Origin: JBKEAJ01 sp047972135
Lineage (GTDB): Bacteria; Bacteroidota; Bacteroidia; Bacteroidales; Prolixibacteraceae
Direction of reading: 5' to 3'
Length of the DNA: 64,000 nt
Assembly (NCBI GenBank): GCA_047972135.1
Contig: JBKEAJ010000130.1
Location: 1-64,000, forward strand
Each line of letters starts with the position of its first letter. Position 1 is the first letter of the stretch. The position numbers and the translations under genes were made by a program. Below the pieces are notes generated by a model, which was not told the origin of the DNA, made no database searches, and worked only from the letters and a program-made list of their open reading frames with translations. Below are positions 1-10,469 of this stretch, one piece after another.

Positions 1-455
1 CATAGCTCCGTTGTATCAGGAGTAATTGTTCCGCCGACTGTAGTCGGGTAAACTATGATTACTGCTGTGTCAGAATATACCGTGTCGCAAACACCGCCAC
101 TCTCTACCGCTGCTCTATAGTAGTAGTAGGTAGTGTCGCTATGTCCAGTGGTTAGGTTCTTAGCGATGAGCTGCGTACGTGTCGAATCAGTGATGTTGGT
201 AAAGATTGGTGTTGAACCGTCAGTGTTACTAGCTAGCTGCCACTGGATAGAACCAACACTTCCTATTAGATTAAGCTCTTGTGTGTTGTCTGAGGCGGTA
301 CATAGCTCCGTTGTGTCGGGGGCGATGGTACCTGCTTGCGTGGCAGGATAAACCACTATCACCGCCGTGTCGGAGTATTCTTCCAAACATACCCCACTCT
401 TAACTCTTGCTCTATAATAATAGTAGGTGGTATCGCTATGTCCCGTTGTCAGGTT
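1..455 (-). pseudogene. Continuation of the giant surface protein beyond an in-frame stop
   Basis: Beyond the TAA at 456-458 the same minus-strand frame stays open to the window edge and still encodes 100-residue modules (NLTTGHSDTTYYYYRA, then GTIAPDTTELCT and so on). Aligned with sister modules, the stop replaces the lysine codon of ELIAKNL: plus-strand ctt has become tta, two base changes. The module holding the stop also carries many unusual substitutions. This is either a true nonsense mutation cutting off the C-terminus, or an assembly error in a repeat. Confidence 0.7.
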
Positions 456-1830
456 TTAAGCGATAAGCTCAGTCCTTGTAGAATCAGTGATATCTGCAAA
501 GGCTGTTGCTGCTCCGCTGTTGACCGCCGTAGATAGCTGCCATAGTACATCGGAAACTCTAAGTGAAAGGCAAAGTAGAACGCCGCAGCTTGTGCCACTG
601 AATAGCTCCGATGAGTCTGGAGCGATTGTTCCGCCTACTGTCGTAGGATAAACAATGATTATCGCTGTGTCGGAATATACCGTATCGCAAACACCGCCAC
701 TCTCTACTGCTGCTCTATAGTAGTAGTAGGTAGTGTCGCTATGTCCAGTGGTTAGGTTCTTAGCGATGAGCTGCGTACGTGTCGAATCATTGATATTGGT
801 AAAGATTGGTGTTGAACCGTCAGTGTTACTAGCTAGCTGCCATTGAATAGAACCTACACTTCCTATTAGATTAAGTTCTTGTGTGTTGCTTGGGTCTGTA
901 CAAAGCTCTACCGTGTCAGGGGTGATAGTACCCGCCTCGGTGGCAGGATAAACTATGATTACCGCCGTATCTGAATACATCGTGTCGCACACTCCACTAT
1001 GAACCTTAGCTCTATAATAGTAGTAAGTAGTGTCGCTATGACTCGTTATCAAATTCTTGGCGATAAGCTCAGTCCTTGTAGAATCAGTGATGTCTGCAAA
1101 CGTTGTTGCTGCTCCGCTGTTGACCGCAGTAGATAGCTGCCATTGTACTGCGCCTACACTATTTGATAGAGTAAGCAGTTTTTCGTTGCTCGCATCAGTA
1201 CATAGCTCCGTAGTGTCGGGAGCGATTGTGCCACCGATGGTCGTAGGATAAACAATGATTATCGCTGTGTCGGAATATACCGTATCACACACACCTCCAC
1301 TCTCTACTGCTGCTCTATAGTAGTAGTAGGTAGTGTCGCTATGTCCAGTGGTTAGGTTCTTAGCGATGAGCTGCGTACGTGTCGAATCATTGATATTGGT
1401 AAAGATTGGTGTTGAACCGTCAGTGTTACTAGCTAGCTGCCATTGAATAGAACCTACACTTCCTATTAGATTAAGTTCTTGCGTGTTGCTTGGGTCGGTA
1501 CATAGCTCTACCGTGTCAGGGGTGATTGTTCCTGCTTCGGTGCTAGGATAAACGATGATTACCGCCGTATCTGAATATACCGTGTCGCACACTCCACTAT
1601 GAACCTTAGCTCTATAGTAGTAGTATGTTGTGTCGCTGTTGCCTGTTATCAAATTCTTGGCAAGAAGTTCAGTTCTTGTGGAATCTGTGATGTCTGCGAA
1701 CGTTGTCGCTGCTCCACTATTCACTGCCGTAGATATTTGCCATTGCACTGCGCCTACGCTTCCGCTTAGGGTCAGTAGCTCGCCGCTGCTTGTGCCCGTA
1801 CATAGCTCCGTTGTGTCGGGAGCGATAGTG
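1..1830 (-). repeat. 300-bp tandem repeat array coding for 100-residue modules
   Basis: Related blocks begin at 1, 301, 601, 901, 1201, 1501 and 1801, exactly 300 bp apart. Two subtypes alternate: the type at 1, 601 and 1201 and the type at 301, 901 and 1501, giving a 600-bp higher-order unit. Read on the minus strand, each unit encodes a 100-residue Ig-like module with a conserved TIAPDTTELCT start, a DSTRTELIAKNL core and a DTTYYYYRA strand. The array runs off the left window edge, so its full copy number is unknown. Confidence 0.95.
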
Positions 1831-4800
1831 CCTCCCACACTCGTCGGACTTACTTCCACGAAGTAGTCTTCCACCTCGCCATCGGACAAGGCTCCTTTAT
1901 AGTAGCTTGTGGTAAGCACAGTGTCTGAGCTTATACGGATACGCATCGCTATATTATCATTATTGGTAATAACTTGACCTACAAATGTCCATGTCAAAGT
2001 GATTGGTCCACTATAGTTTGCTGATATTATTTCTGATGCGGCTTCGGTAGTATGGAAAGTATTATTACCATTATAATCAATCCATGCAACTACTTTTGCT
2101 GCCTTTGCGAGATTGTTGTTAACATTTACTGTAACACTATAAGCAGAGCCTGACCTACAGATACTTGGCGGCAGATTCCCTGCACCGAAGGCATCATCGT
2201 GGCTATCTGCACTTGCTGTAGAGCTGCTTTCATCGCCATCTATTTCGCTACTCACTTTTGCACCGAGCATAAGGTTTGCGGTGTTTGCGGTGCTGTAATA
2301 ATCTTCTAAGATATGAGCTGCTCCGCCATCTGCTATGGTCGTCATGTTATATGCAGAAGGCAAATCGCCGAAGTCTAAATACGTCCTGACGGTGTCCTTA
2401 TTATTGGTACTATCGCAGTCGCCTTGCATGCTAACTCCAATGCCTTTGCCTTTATCTACGATGTGTATGGCTATGCTATCTGAGCAGTTCAAGGCAGACA
2501 ATGGCACTTTTATGCTTACTGTATGCAGGGCAGCTGTTCCGTTTTTCGGTTTTGCTTCTATTGTAGGCAAGCTGTCAACCCAAAGCAGGGCAGAGTTGTC
2601 GGTGCAATAAAACGCCACTGCCGAATCGCTTGCTACAAAGTCGGCATCTTCGCTGATGTTGTAGATGTCGAGGGTAAACTCAACGCTGTCTTGTCCTGCA
2701 CCCACATCTACTTTTGTCAATTCTAGGTTAGCCGCAGGAATTACCACTACATCGCCACCCGACATATCTCTAACATAAGGCACCTGTTGCAGGAATGTGT
2801 TATAAGGATACTTATCGTAGCCACCGAACTCGGAAAGCAGAGATGCAGGATATTTGGGAATTGTCAAGTCTTCGTTCACCATCGTCGGGTTATATGCAAA
2901 GCCATTCCAGACTTTGCGTGCTGATGCCCATGAGCCGTCGGTGGCTGATTCGTATATTGCAAAATACGCTGCTGTATTACTGAAGCCTACTTCGTCTTCT
3001 ATCAACACAATCTCTGTATTACCATCATTGTCGATATCTACAATCACCGGATATTCACTAAGCGTACCCGACAGTGCTGCCGAACCACCCGCACCCGGAT
3101 TATTTAATATATCAGGAGTGTTAGTTCCATTATCACTGATTAGGTACAGGTGAGTTTGATCTCTATATACAATTTCTTTCTTTCCGTCATTGTTGAAATC
3201 AAAAGCACTTACATTGGTAGACTGAGAAATATCATTGGTAACCAGTTGCCACTGTTCCGCCATTGTCGTACCGTTCCATCCATAGCAATGTACTATACCT
3301 GGAGAGTTATAGTAATCATTTCCTGTACCTACCATGAATACGAGTTCAGGCATTTGGTCAGCATCTACATCACTAATAGTCATAGCAGAACCACCCCAGT
3401 TTTGGGTTCCATAGTTGTTATTCCACAGAATATCGCCACTTTCGATATTCCAAACATAAGCAACAACTTCCTTACTATAGCCTACACCATTTCGCTTAGT
3501 TATAACAGCAACTTCCATACTTCCATCGCCATTTACATCTACGAAAGCGGTATGTCCTGCATCGTTATCACTTGTTTCGGCATAGTTCGGATCAGAACTG
3601 TTAACAGTACGCCAAACCGCTAAGGTCTGAAGGTCTTTGCTAGGTTTATATACTGTACGTCCAAGTGCTATTTCTTTTATTCCGTCGTAATCAATATCTG
3701 CTACCGCAGGAGGTATTATCTCATAGCCGGCATGACCGATAGAACCAAAATTGTAGTCCGGACCTTTGCACAATAGTGCTCCTGTCGCCGCGTCGTATAT
3801 TCTATTATAGACAACAATCTCCAATGAAGCATCAGAATTAATATTGCTCACTATCGGTGCAGTAATGGTTGTCAATACATTTCCGAGGTCATCCTCGTTT
3901 ATTATCTTATTTTGCCATTTTATGCTAATATCACCCGCAGGAGTAATTTCGAGACAATGCATACGTGCCCTATTAGTAGTGAACGGAGCATCTCCTCCTA
4001 TCGGTATTGAAGTAATTACTACAATCTCACGCTTATTGTCATTTGGCGTGAAATCAGCAATCGTAATACCATAAGTTGCGATATACTCATTGGCAGGTAT
4101 ATGTCCGTCAAAAGTAAACTCACCAATTGGATTTTCCAAATCATCTGCATCAAACACCATGAATGCCTTAGTGAAAAATGCATTTCCATTCTTCAGCACG
4201 AGTATATTGGGTTTTCCGTCACCGGTAAGGTCTCCAACAACCGGGATAGTACCATATTGTATGTTACTGCCGGCAGTTGTCTTTTTAAAATTAAAAACAG
4301 TCTCTCCCATTGTTACATCACAGCTGAATGGCGAAATATGATCAGGTTTCTCGCTTACCAAGATATACACCCAAGCACTGTCGGTACAAGCACCGTCAGC
4401 AATTTTGTATTGAAAGCTGTCGATTCCGAAAGTATCCTGCGCTCCTATGGTATAGATAATGCTGTCGCCCGTGGCATTTAATGACGCAGACCCAAGGTGA
4501 GGAGGATTGCCATGCGACAAGATGGATGATGTTGCTCCGGCGGCGGCATCATTATCCAAAATAGGGATTCTTATGCTGTTGCCTGCCATGCCGATAAGGG
4601 TGCTGTAGTCGGCTTGTGCATCACAGGCACAAGCGGGAGCCAGTCCACCGTCTACAATGTCTGTATAGCCTCCGGAACTGCCCATAACTCCGTCGCCCCA
4701 GCCTTCGTCTATCATATTGACACGGGCTGCCTTCCCTATACAATATTGACTAAATCCGCCATGAAATTGTATACTCGTACTTGCCGTTCCGATCGCTATC

Positions 4801-7800
4801 TGATCGTTCCAACCTATCAGCAAGGAGTCGTAGTTGGCTACTGACAGAGTAGCTCCATTAAACATGTCGGCGGCGGTTGTTAGCGAGGATATATCCCAAA
4901 CTCCTATATTTTGGTCGAAAGATGTTGCATTTTGGAACATACCACGCATCTCCTCTACATTAGCCGTTTTACTCCCCCATGTTAATGGCTGCTCCTTGTT
5001 ATTGAAAGAACTTGCAGAGAAGAACATCTCGGGCATTAATAAAACGCTACTAACATCCCAAGAGCTAATATTCTGATTAAACAACGTTGCTCCAGCGAAC
5101 ATACCAGACATATTAGTTACATTACTCACATCCCAGTCATTAATAGGCTGATTAAAAGATACTGCATCTTGAAACATATGCATCATTGTACTTACATTGC
5201 GTGTTTTATTCCCCCAATTCAATGCTTGTCCACCATTATTAAATACATCGGCAGAAGCAAACATAGTTGACATATTCGTTACCTTACTGACGTCCCAAGA
5301 ACTAAGGTCTTGATTAAACGACGTTGCACCGGCGAACATCCCACTCATATCTGTTACACTGCTAACATCCCAATTATTAAGAATCTGATTAAACAATTCT
5401 GCATTAAGGAACATTTCTTGCATGTTCCTTACTTTACCAGTTTGCCAAGATACTATTTTCTGATTAAACTTTTTTGCCAAAGAAAACATAAAGCTCATGT
5501 CAGTTACACTATCAGTTTTCCATGTGTCGAACACTGGTGTACCTACAAGTTCATAGCAATGGTTAAACATCCCTGACATATCGCGGACACTGTCCAAAAG
5601 TGGAATATCAATAGCCACAACATCCATACTCGTGCCGCCCAAAAAAGCATTTTTCATACTGAACCACCTGATGGTACCCCACTGCTCTACTGTTGAGAGT
5701 TTCTCAGAGTTACTATATACTCCCTCTTTATATATCATAGATCTAGGGAAACCTCTTTCAAGAACTCCATCGCCATCGCCCTCTTCGTTGGCAATTATCT
5801 TAACCCTATAAGTTCCCGGACTTGTATAAGTGTGCTGAATTGAATCTCTACCGACAGTATGAACTTCAGGGACGCTAAGATCGCCCCAGTCAATGGTGAA
5901 ATTATAGTACAAACTTTTGTCTAAATAAAACTTTACCACACTATTCACCCCTATGGTTCTCCATGTAGTAATAAAAGGCTCACTTTCCAGAGCAAGACGG
6001 ATTAAGGCAACATCCGAGTAACCGCCGGAGCAGACTCCATCAGAAACTACCGCTCGATAATAGGTACTGTCAACCACGTTTTGTGCAACAAGTGTGTTTG
6101 TAGTGTTGTTTATATGTATGGGGTTGGTAAAATCGGCATCATCACTTTCCTCCCATCTAACCACATTTATGCCGGGAGCTACGGTGAGGGTCAGTGTTGT
6201 ACTGTTAACACCCTGCAGTACAGCTGTCAGTGCAGGCGATATGCTTCCGCCGCTAATTTCTGAACCGCCGTCGACAATTCCGGTAGTAGGTGCAACATTG
6301 TCCGAAGCATTACCCCCTGCAACTCCATCGCCCCAACCATTGGATATCAGATTTGCTCGTGCATCGCCACCTACACAGTACTTGCTCAGCCCTCCATGAA
6401 ATTTCACATTTGCTTTTTCTGCTTGTCGTTCCCATCCTATCAGTAAGGAATCGTAGTTAACGGTAGACAACTTAACTCCGACAAACATATCCTCAGCATT
6501 TGTAAGCGACGATATATCCCAATCGCCAAGGTCTTGATTGAATATCGCAGCGTTGGCAAACATACTACTCATATTCGTTACATTGGAAGTAGTCCATGTG
6601 CCGAAAGCATCGGTGCCGACCAGCTTGCCACAGCCTCCAAACATTGCCGACATCGACGACACTGCACTTAAGTCGGGAGCATCGGTGGCAAGAACATTAA
6701 GGCTATCGCAATTGCGAAAGGCATTTGCCATCGACTCCCACTTAGGTTTACCCCATTGGTCGACAGAGCGTATGCGCCTACGCATATCGGCAGAAACTGT
6801 GCTAAAGTCTATTTGTGGAAAACCCGTTTCGTAAATATCGTCATTCTCAGCATCGATGTTGGCAGTTATTCTTATTTGATAAGTGCCAGCATTAGCATAG
6901 GTATGTGAACAATTGACATTAGTGCCGGTAAACACCTCAAAATCTTCAACATAGTTGCCATCGCCCCAATATACCCTAAAGTTATAGTTCTTTCCGGCAA
7001 CAGTGGGTATTGTAATACTCTCGCCAGGTGAAGTAAGTACCCACGTCGTATTGAAAAAATTATCGGGTGTGGGCATGTTTATGGCTATCATGTGATTGTT
7101 CTCGAATATCAAATCATTGGCAGTGGGCATTGTTACCGTACCGATGGGGTCGCCAAATGCTCCGCTGCCCGAAAAGGAGATTATCTCCTCGATGGTGAGA
7201 AGCGGTGTTATATCGTCGGAACTCACTATATAAGTACCTTTGGCATGACTGAACGAAAGACGTGTAATAAACTGATCGTCGGGATTGGCACCTGCCGAAG
7301 TGCTTGTTCCGTTTCCATCGTCGACATATTCCATTACCGAGGCATAGCTACCCCCCACCATGAGCTTATTGTCTTCGGTAACATAAAAAGCAATAATATC
7401 AGTACCTCCCCCCGAACCGTAGCCTCCTATTCCGTCGGTATAGAACAAAGCGTCAGGACGACCAGTACTGGTAAGCTGCGAAGTATTGGCAAGCATATAG
7501 TTGAAATCGGAATTAAACGAACCGTCGTAATTTAGTACAGTTACTCCGCCTTCATAGTAATTGGGATATGTAACAGGATCGGGATTTGAATATCCTATTT
7601 GGTACTGACCATCGTGTGTGCCAATCCACATTTTGCCCTTCATAAAGGCAACACCGTCTATTGCCCAGCCTCCCAAGAGAGAGGTAGTCCCGTATGCTCC
7701 CGTTCCGCCAAGGTCAAAACCTGATATCGGTGTGGATGTCAGGTCGGGTTGCAAGGCTAGGATACCTCCGGCAACACAAAGCCAGCCCCAGTTAGCATTT

Positions 7801-9068
7801 CCTGTACTAGGGTTTGTTTTACTAGTATTGGGAGTCCCTCGACCCGTTACCAAGACCCCACCCGGACTTTGCCTATTGTTTTCATCCAAAGTGCCCTGCG
7901 GAGGAAGAACGGTTATCCCCATTACTCCAAAATAAGGTCCCGGAGCATAGTCGTCTGCATCCAGATCCAAATCTCCGTCTTGATCTACCGCTGGTGCTCC
8001 GGTGATGCTATCCAGAATATAAACCCTACCGACAACTGTAGCCAATGCAGTTCCCCACCAAAACTTACCGGGAATAGCATCGTCAAAAGTTATACAAGTA
8101 CCATATACGTTACTGTAGTTTGTTGCAGAATAATTAAAAGCAGTGTTGACAGTACCGTCGGCATTGAGCTTGGCAATACTATTGCGCGAAACTCCTCCTA
8201 CATTGCGGAATGCTCCCGAGATAAGAAGTGTGCCGTCGCTATTTTCCATTACTGCATTCTGTGGTTTCCCCCAACCATCTACATATCGAGGTATCGCTCC
8301 GTCGGCTGTACGAACAGTATTGTTCTGTGTCAGATTGTTCATAAAGTCGGTGTCGATAACAAACTTAGTGCCGTTCCACTTAAACTTAACGATATAGTCG
8401 TAGTTCGAATTGCCTCCATAGTCGGTGAAATTACCAACCACAACAAGTCCGCCATCCTTAGTTTCGCATGCCCAGCGGGTTTCTGCTTTAAAGCGTTCTG
8501 TGTTGCTCTCTGTATCGTAATTGCCAAACCCTTGAAGCAGTTTTCCGTTCTTATCGGTAATCACGAGCATATCATGTCCGCCTGCATATTCCTCATAATT
8601 GGAAAATCCTCCTGCAAGAACAAACTTCCCTTTATTTTCAGAGTGTCCGCCTTTGCCTTCCAACTCAAGAATACAATACACTCCATAAGAATATTCAGTA
8701 TTATGCCCGGTCAATACTGCATTGCGTTTGTCCGACACTCCCCACTCGGGGTCGAGTATATCGCCCGCCAGCTTGGGGTCGAATTTCAGGTCGATAGTAT
8801 CGCCGGTGTTCAGACGCACCTTTACGCTTGTACCCAAACCCAGCCAATCGTCGAAGGTTGCCGAGATATCTATCTTCTCACCCGTGCCGTAGGTGCCGTC
8901 GGATGCGGAGGTTGTAAATTTTACAAAATTGGGCGACTGTGCAAACGCCTGTTTGCCGACACCTAAAAACAACAATAAAAGAAGGAGCGAGAGCCCTCCA
9001 AAATACGACTTGTTTGTGTTAAAAACTCCTTTTAACTTTCTCAATTTCCTTTTGTAAGATTCAATCAT
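456..9068 (-). CDS. Giant secreted multidomain surface protein, probably truncated at its C-terminus
   Basis: A 2870-residue protein starting MIESYKRKLRKLKG with a Sec-type signal peptide ending near residue 43 (LGVGKQAFAQ). Visible regions in order: delta-60-like beta-propeller repeats around residues 60-640; a PKD-like stretch near 690-760; two blocks of BspA-type DUF285 repeats (FNQDLSSWDVSKVTNMS pattern) near 783-863 and 1143-1403; FG-GAP/VCBS-like repeats around 1576-2103 (DINSDASLEIV-type strands); a GEVED-like domain near 2229-2406 (DFGDLPSAY ... GEVEDYFVEV); then 100-residue Ig-like tandem modules. Such architectures are surface adhesins or secreted matrix proteins of Bacteroidetes; ligand unknown. 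A type IX secretion C-terminal domain would be expected beyond the window, but the frame stops inside the repeat array. It seems monocistronic. Confidence 0.85.
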   Translation of the reverse strand: MIESYKRKLRKLKGVFNTNKSYFGGLSLLLLLLFLGVGKQAFAQSPNFVKFTTSASDGTYGTGEKIDISATFDDWLGLGTSVKVRLNTGDTIDLKFDPKLAGDILDPEWGVSDKRNAVLTGHNTEYSYGVYCILELEGKGGHSENKGKFVLAGGFSNYEEYAGGHDMLVITDKNGKLLQGFGNYDTESNTERFKAETRWACETKDGGLVVVGNFTDYGGNSNYDYIVKFKWNGTKFVIDTDFMNNLTQNNTVRTADGAIPRYVDGWGKPQNAVMENSDGTLLISGAFRNVGGVSRNSIAKLNADGTVNTAFNYSATNYSNVYGTCITFDDAIPGKFWWGTALATVVGRVYILDSITGAPAVDQDGDLDLDADDYAPGPYFGVMGITVLPPQGTLDENNRQSPGGVLVTGRGTPNTSKTNPSTGNANWGWLCVAGGILALQPDLTSTPISGFDLGGTGAYGTTSLLGGWAIDGVAFMKGKMWIGTHDGQYQIGYSNPDPVTYPNYYEGGVTVLNYDGSFNSDFNYMLANTSQLTSTGRPDALFYTDGIGGYGSGGGTDIIAFYVTEDNKLMVGGSYASVMEYVDDGNGTSTSAGANPDDQFITRLSFSHAKGTYIVSSDDITPLLTIEEIISFSGSGAFGDPIGTVTMPTANDLIFENNHMIAINMPTPDNFFNTTWVLTSPGESITIPTVAGKNYNFRVYWGDGNYVEDFEVFTGTNVNCSHTYANAGTYQIRITANIDAENDDIYETGFPQIDFSTVSADMRRRIRSVDQWGKPKWESMANAFRNCDSLNVLATDAPDLSAVSSMSAMFGGCGKLVGTDAFGTWTTSNVTNMSSMFANAAIFNQDLGDWDISSLTNAEDMFVGVKLSTVNYDSLLIGWERQAEKANVKFHGGLSKYCVGGDARANLISNGWGDGVAGGNASDNVAPTTGIVDGGSEISGGSISPALTAVLQGVNSTTLTLTVAPGINVVRWEESDDADFTNPIHINNTTNTLVAQNVVDSTYYRAVVSDGVCSGGYSDVALIRLALESEPFITTWRTIGVNSVVKFYLDKSLYYNFTIDWGDLSVPEVHTVGRDSIQHTYTSPGTYRVKIIANEEGDGDGVLERGFPRSMIYKEGVYSNSEKLSTVEQWGTIRWFSMKNAFLGGTSMDVVAIDIPLLDSVRDMSGMFNHCYELVGTPVFDTWKTDSVTDMSFMFSLAKKFNQKIVSWQTGKVRNMQEMFLNAELFNQILNNWDVSSVTDMSGMFAGATSFNQDLSSWDVSKVTNMSTMFASADVFNNGGQALNWGNKTRNVSTMMHMFQDAVSFNQPINDWDVSNVTNMSGMFAGATLFNQNISSWDVSSVLLMPEMFFSASSFNNKEQPLTWGSKTANVEEMRGMFQNATSFDQNIGVWDISSLTTAADMFNGATLSVANYDSLLIGWNDQIAIGTASTSIQFHGGFSQYCIGKAARVNMIDEGWGDGVMGSSGGYTDIVDGGLAPACACDAQADYSTLIGMAGNSIRIPILDNDAAAGATSSILSHGNPPHLGSASLNATGDSIIYTIGAQDTFGIDSFQYKIADGACTDSAWVYILVSEKPDHISPFSCDVTMGETVFNFKKTTAGSNIQYGTIPVVGDLTGDGKPNILVLKNGNAFFTKAFMVFDADDLENPIGEFTFDGHIPANEYIATYGITIADFTPNDNKREIVVITSIPIGGDAPFTTNRARMHCLEITPAGDISIKWQNKIINEDDLGNVLTTITAPIVSNINSDASLEIVVYNRIYDAATGALLCKGPDYNFGSIGHAGYEIIPPAVADIDYDGIKEIALGRTVYKPSKDLQTLAVWRTVNSSDPNYAETSDNDAGHTAFVDVNGDGSMEVAVITKRNGVGYSKEVVAYVWNIESGDILWNNNYGTQNWGGSAMTISDVDADQMPELVFMVGTGNDYYNSPGIVHCYGWNGTTMAEQWQLVTNDISQSTNVSAFDFNNDGKKEIVYRDQTHLYLISDNGTNTPDILNNPGAGGSAALSGTLSEYPVIVDIDNDGNTEIVLIEDEVGFSNTAAYFAIYESATDGSWASARKVWNGFAYNPTMVNEDLTIPKYPASLLSEFGGYDKYPYNTFLQQVPYVRDMSGGDVVVIPAANLELTKVDVGAGQDSVEFTLDIYNISEDADFVASDSAVAFYCTDNSALLWVDSLPTIEAKPKNGTAALHTVSIKVPLSALNCSDSIAIHIVDKGKGIGVSMQGDCDSTNNKDTVRTYLDFGDLPSAYNMTTIADGGAAHILEDYYSTANTANLMLGAKVSSEIDGDESSSTASADSHDDAFGAGNLPPSICRSGSAYSVTVNVNNNLAKAAKVVAWIDYNGNNTFHTTEAASEIISANYSGPITLTWTFVGQVITNNDNIAMRIRISSDTVLTTSYYKGALSDGEVEDYFVEVSPTSVGGTIAPDTTELCTGTSSGELLTLSGSVGAVQWQISTAVNSGAATTFADITDSTRTELLAKNLITGNSDTTYYYYRAKVHSGVCDTVYSDTAVIIVYPSTEAGTITPDTVELCTDPSNTQELNLIGSVGSIQWQLASNTDGSTPIFTNINDSTRTQLIAKNLTTGHSDTTYYYYRAAVESGGVCDTVYSDTAIIIVYPTTIGGTIAPDTTELCTDASNEKLLTLSNSVGAVQWQLSTAVNSGAATTFADITDSTRTELIAKNLITSHSDTTYYYYRAKVHSGVCDTMYSDTAVIIVYPATEAGTITPDTVELCTDPSNTQELNLIGSVGSIQWQLASNTDGSTPIFTNINDSTRTQLIAKNLTTGHSDTTYYYYRAAVESGGVCDTVYSDTAIIIVYPTTVGGTIAPDSSELFSGTSCGVLLCLSLRVSDVLWQLSTAVNSGAATAFADITDSTRTELIA

Positions 9069-9271
9069 CTCAATATATAAATAAACAATTTATTCAAAAT
9101 ATAGGCTCAGCAATAAGTCAATCAATATTAGAATATATCCCTATATTCCAAATACATACAAAACCAAATTCAAATCCGCGCAAATATAAGAATAAAAGAA
9201 ATAATATTAAATTTTTTTTACCAAGAAAATAAATAGCAATTAAATTTGCCTTCGGTCTGAGCCGGAAGAAA

Positions 9272-9310
9272 GAAAAAAGCCCCCCGATAGTCGGGCGACT
9301 ATCAAAGGGG
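9272..9310 (-). terminator. Rho-independent terminator-like hairpin
   Basis: GATAGTC (9286-9292) and GACTATC (9297-9303) form a stem extended by CCCC/GGGG across an AAA bulge. On the minus strand the stem is followed by a CTTTTTTC run, so it would end transcription arriving from the gene remnant at 9610-10026 before the giant protein gene. Confidence 0.65.
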
Positions 9311-9472
9311 TAGTTTGTATGTATGTGTATGTTTATTTTGTGAGCGTGAGATCTGCTCTGAGGGAATATATGTATATGTATGAAAAATCTACTTTATTTT
9401 TTTAATGCTATAAGCTGTAGGCCGTAGGCTTTTACTGTTAATAATCTGCCCTTACAGGGCGCATACTATCTT

Positions 9473-9547
9473 GTCATTGCGAGCGATAGCGTGGCAATCT
9501 GTTCTTTGTTGCTAGAGATTGCTTCGTCGCAAGCTCCTCGCACTGAC
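9473..9547 (-). repeat. 75-bp palindromic intergenic repeat, copy 1
   Basis: Begins gtcattgcgagcg and ends ctcgcactgac. It is in the opposite orientation to most copies (gcgagcg end first). Its ends are inverted repeats and the middle carries agattgcttcgtcg. Confidence 0.85.
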
Positions 9548-9609
9548 GTTCATTTATTTTGCATTTGCCTAAAGCGTCTTGCATACAGCGTACAGCGGTA
9601 TTTTCATCG

Positions 9610-10026
9610 TCAATTCTTCGTTATCTCTATCGTCAAATTCACCGTCTCCCCGGCTCCGGCACATGCATCTGTCAGACCAGTGGTAAACGGGATAATCACA
9701 CTCACCCTATCGGGCTCTACATTCCCATTGGCAACTACCACCGCATTCCAGAATGACTCAGCATCGAAGACTACTCCGTCGCCAAGACCTTGCGTGCCGT
9801 TGAGATAGCCCACAGGCGATACCGTCGTTCCTGTTCCTGTTGCTGTTCCCCATGTTATACCGCCGGAGACGTATGGAAGCATGCTGCTCAACTTGTAACC
9901 ACCGTCTTTCAGATAAACACAGCATACACTTATTGTCCTATACTTAAACATCGCGTAGCGATTGTCCGTCAAGCCATTAACGTAGATCTTGCCCGGTGCA
10001 GAGCCTACACAGAAACCTGCTTTCTC
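9610..10026 (-). pseudogene. 3' remnant of an unrecognised gene, cut by the IS3 element
   Basis: An open frame of about 138 codons ends at 9610 with NLTIEITKN. Its upstream end runs straight into the left terminal inverted repeat of the IS, which supplies the apparent start MVNLFQGRT. The visible sequence (IYVNGLTDNRYAMFKYRT, then a Gly/Thr-rich stretch) looks like a beta-rich extracytoplasmic protein, but I recognise no family. The missing 5' half is not found on the other side of the IS, so the insertion was accompanied or followed by a deletion or rearrangement. A terminator-like hairpin lies downstream at 9280-9310. Confidence 0.65.
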
Positions 10027-10051
10027 TGTCCGTCCCTGAAATAGGTTGACC
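10026..10051 (+). repeat. Left terminal inverted repeat of the IS3-family element
   Basis: Matches the reverse complement of 11424-11449 at 22 of 26 positions, including tccctgaa and aggttgacc. The IS3-type TG end lies at 10027-10028. Confidence 0.85.
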
Positions 10052-10070
10052 ACTTTAACCGTTTACAAAG

Positions 10071-10469
10071 ATGGACAAAATTAGAGTAAAACTCAAGAGA
10101 CAACGCCTGTTTTCAGAAGAATTTAAGAAAGCACGAGTAAAAGAGTACGAATCCGGAGAGCTTAGTGTCGGAGAAATCAGTACCTTGTTCAGCGTAAGTC
10201 CTCAATGTGTTTATAATTGGATTTATAAATACTCCGTATATAATAAGAAAGGCTTAAAGATTGTAGAGCTGTCAGAAAGCAGAACAAAGAAAGTAAAGGA
10301 GCTTGAGTTGCGCATAAATGAGCTTGAGCGAATAATAGGGACAAAACAGATCCAAGTGGACTATCTTGAAAAGTTACTAGAATTAGCCAAGCAAGAATAT
10401 GGATTAGACATTAAAAAAAACTCAGATACCTCGCACTTGAGGGGTTTCAGTCAAATAGAAAAACAATGA
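10071..10469 (+). CDS. IS3-family transposase OrfA
   Basis: A 132-residue protein with an N-terminal helix-turn-helix of the HTH_Tnp_1 type (FSEEFKKARVKEYESG ... SVSPQCVYNWIYKY, residues about 12-55), followed by a leucine-zipper-like coiled coil (about 73-110, ELELRINELERIIG). In IS3 elements OrfA binds the terminal repeats and oligomerises through the zipper. Its TGA overlaps the ATG of orfB in an ATGA arrangement, which suggests translational coupling rather than only the usual -1 frameshift fusion. Codon use is like its neighbours. Confidence 0.92.
   Translation: MDKIRVKLKRQRLFSEEFKKARVKEYESGELSVGEISTLFSVSPQCVYNWIYKYSVYNKKGLKIVELSESRTKKVKELELRINELERIIGTKQIQVDYLEKLLELAKQEYGLDIKKNSDTSHLRGFSQIEKQ

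Larger units (their letters stand above)
9069..9609. other. Intergenic region between the giant protein gene and an upstream gene remnant
   Basis: It contains A/T-rich upstream sequence of the giant gene, including CAAATATA at 9181-9188 which on the minus strand matches the Bacteroidetes -7 pattern TAnnTTTG, though no good -33 TTTG is placed upstream. It also holds a minus-strand terminator-like hairpin (9280-9310), a gctgtaggccgtaggct-type intergenic repeat near 9412-9440 and one copy of the 75-bp palindromic repeat. Confidence 0.6.

Noticed and set aside
1..1830. CRISPR or phase-variable promoter array
   Set aside because: The 300-bp period is a coding repeat of 100 residues with frame preserved, as expected of Ig-like modules.
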